Source: Desulfobacterales bacterium (GTDB taxonomy: Bacteria; Desulfobacterota; Desulfobacteria; Desulfobacterales; RPRI01). Taken from it: 6,304 nt of DNA. Each line of letters begins with the position of its first letter. Position 1 is the first letter of the stretch. Where the stretch lies: positions 1 to 6,304 of the forward strand of contig JAUYEO010000267.1 of the NCBI GenBank assembly GCA_030689795.1, read 5' to 3'. The translations under genes were made by a program, and so were the position numbers. This document shows positions 5,704 to 6,304 of this stretch, piece by piece. The notes beneath the pieces are model-generated. The model saw only the letters and a list, made by a program, of their open reading frames with translations, did not search any database and was not told the DNA's origin.

Positions 5704-6304
5704 CTATCCCTGCTGCCAGCTTTGAGAAAGAACGTTGATATATGTCTGATCGTTTCTCATGGCATTGAACTTCTGTATTGCGTCCATCCCGGCATCATTG
5801 TTGATGGCGCTCATTGTGTTTACGATATTATCAATGTCCTGCCGTGTGATGTAATGACCGTCCGTTACCTCAAGACGTTCGACACCGTAATTTGCGCTCT
5901 GGAACTGGCCTGTAACTTTCATATAATTATCTGCATCAACAAACAGGTAAAGATCATTATTCTGTTTGACTATTACAGGCTCAGTCGTTGATATTCCATC
6001 TATCATTTTCGCAGTGTCCACGTCTCCGGTCAATCCGGCGGTTTCGGTTATGGTGTCTTTTCCATCCGTCCTGGAAAAGAAATAAGAATCGCCTCCGTTT
6101 CCTCCGGTTAGTATATCATTGCCGCCATTGCCTTTAAGCGAATCACTTCCGCCACTGCCGGTAAGTGTATTAATACCGTTATTTCCTGTTAGAACATTAT
6201 TCAGCGTATTGCCTTTACCGTTAATTGCCGATGTGCCAGTCAATGTCAGGTTCTCTACATTATTGCCCAAGGCATAGATAATGGAGCTATTGACTGTGTC
6301 TGTG
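5704..6304 (-). CDS. RTX (calcium-binding repeat) protein, C-terminal part; likely T1SS substrate (5' end outside window)
   Basis: The frame is open from the right edge (first full codon at 6303) to the TAG at 5704-5706, giving 199 residues. Residues 1-30 read TDTVNSSIIYALGNNVENLT and so on, the YxLG-xNVENLTLTG module that commonly precedes RTX repeats in large secreted proteins. Nonapeptides follow at about 40-75 (GNNGINTLT, GSGGSDSLK, GNGGNDILT, GGNGGDSYF) and bind calcium outside the cell. Residues 80-160 (FFSRTDGKDTITE, NNDLYLFVDADNYMKVTGQF, YGVERLEVTDGHYI) resemble the haemolysin-type calcium-binding related domain (HCBP-related). The last 40 or so residues, ending VLSQSWQQG, would hold the uncleaved secretion signal. 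The TTG at 6270 is internal and not the start. The catalytic or adhesive N-terminal part is not visible, so the protein could be an adhesin, protease, lipase or toxin. It is the most likely cargo of the genes that follow it. Confidence 0.92.
   Translation of the reverse strand, partial: TDTVNSSIIYALGNNVENLTLTGTSAINGKGNTLNNVLTGNNGINTLTGSGGSDSLKGNGGNDILTGGNGGDSYFFSRTDGKDTITETAGLTGDVDTAKMIDGISTTEPVIVKQNNDLYLFVDADNYMKVTGQFQSANYGVERLEVTDGHYITRQDIDNIVNTMSAINNDAGMDAIQKFNAMRNDQTYINVLSQSWQQG
6079..6186 (-). repeat. RTX nonapeptide coding repeats
   Basis: Four in-phase 27-bp units encode GNNGINTLT, GSGGSDSLK, GNGGNDILT and GGNGGDSYF. The second to fourth keep the G-G-x-D core that folds as a calcium-filled beta-roll; the first has Asn in place of Asp. 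A fifth, weaker unit (GNTLNNVLT) precedes them in phase. More copies may lie beyond the right edge. Confidence 0.85.

Noticed and set aside
6268..6270. TTG as the start of a small RTX protein
   Set aside because: The frame continues in both sense and family similarity (DTVNSSIIYA before LGNNVENLTL) to the right edge, so this is an internal Leu codon.
1..6304. tRNA, rRNA, insertion sequence or transposase
   Set aside because: No cloverleaf, rRNA segment or transposase-like frame was recognised on either strand; the non-coding gaps are only 166 and 109 bases.

Overview
The window looks like chromosomal DNA from a Gram-negative, probably environmental bacterium. The main reason is that it holds an outer-membrane TolC-type factor, a periplasmic adaptor and an inner-membrane ABC exporter, which together make a type I secretion system (T1SS). 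By eye the base composition is moderate. The intergenic repeats (a CCCTGA-type heptad array, a CACCATGAGCCTGTCGAAG-type element and a C-run/G-run hairpin) recall dispersed repeats seen in Desulfobacterota- and Nitrospirota-like genomes. That is an impression only; no lineage can be fixed from this sequence.

Layout. Positions 1-649 (+ strand) carry the C-terminal half of a thiolase (acetyl-CoA acetyltransferase type), cut by the left edge. Positions 650-815 are a convergent intergenic region with a long hairpin that can terminate transcription from both sides, followed by two repeat-like elements. From 816 to the right edge everything is on the minus strand. Read in the direction of transcription (right to left) the genes are: the 3' end of an RTX protein gene (cut by the right edge, stop at 5704), a 109-bp gap, a TolC-like outer-membrane factor (5594-4233), an HlyB-type ABC exporter (4258-2159) and an HlyD-type membrane fusion protein (2162-816).

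How the genes work together. The RTX protein has GGxGxDxLx-type nonapeptides and a C-terminal tail of the kind recognised by T1SS, so it is the obvious substrate. The ABC protein starts with a C39-like domain that has lost the catalytic cysteine. This matches the HlyB class, which binds unfolded RTX substrates and does not cleave a leader. HlyD and TolC would complete the channel across the envelope. tolC/hlyB and hlyB/hlyD overlap (26 bp and 4 bp), so the three transporter genes are probably translationally coupled. The RTX gene is separated from them by a gap holding an inverted repeat with sigma-54-like elements and a heptad array. This could uncouple cargo expression from transporter expression.

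Most of the window is a conventional T1SS. The least expected features are in the gaps: a heptad repeat in the same orientation lies just downstream of the RTX stop and, in degraded form, just downstream of the hlyD stop, bracketing the transporter genes; and the inverted repeat before tolC reads as a -24/-12 element on both strands. The N-terminal part of the RTX protein, which would show what the system secretes, lies outside the window.
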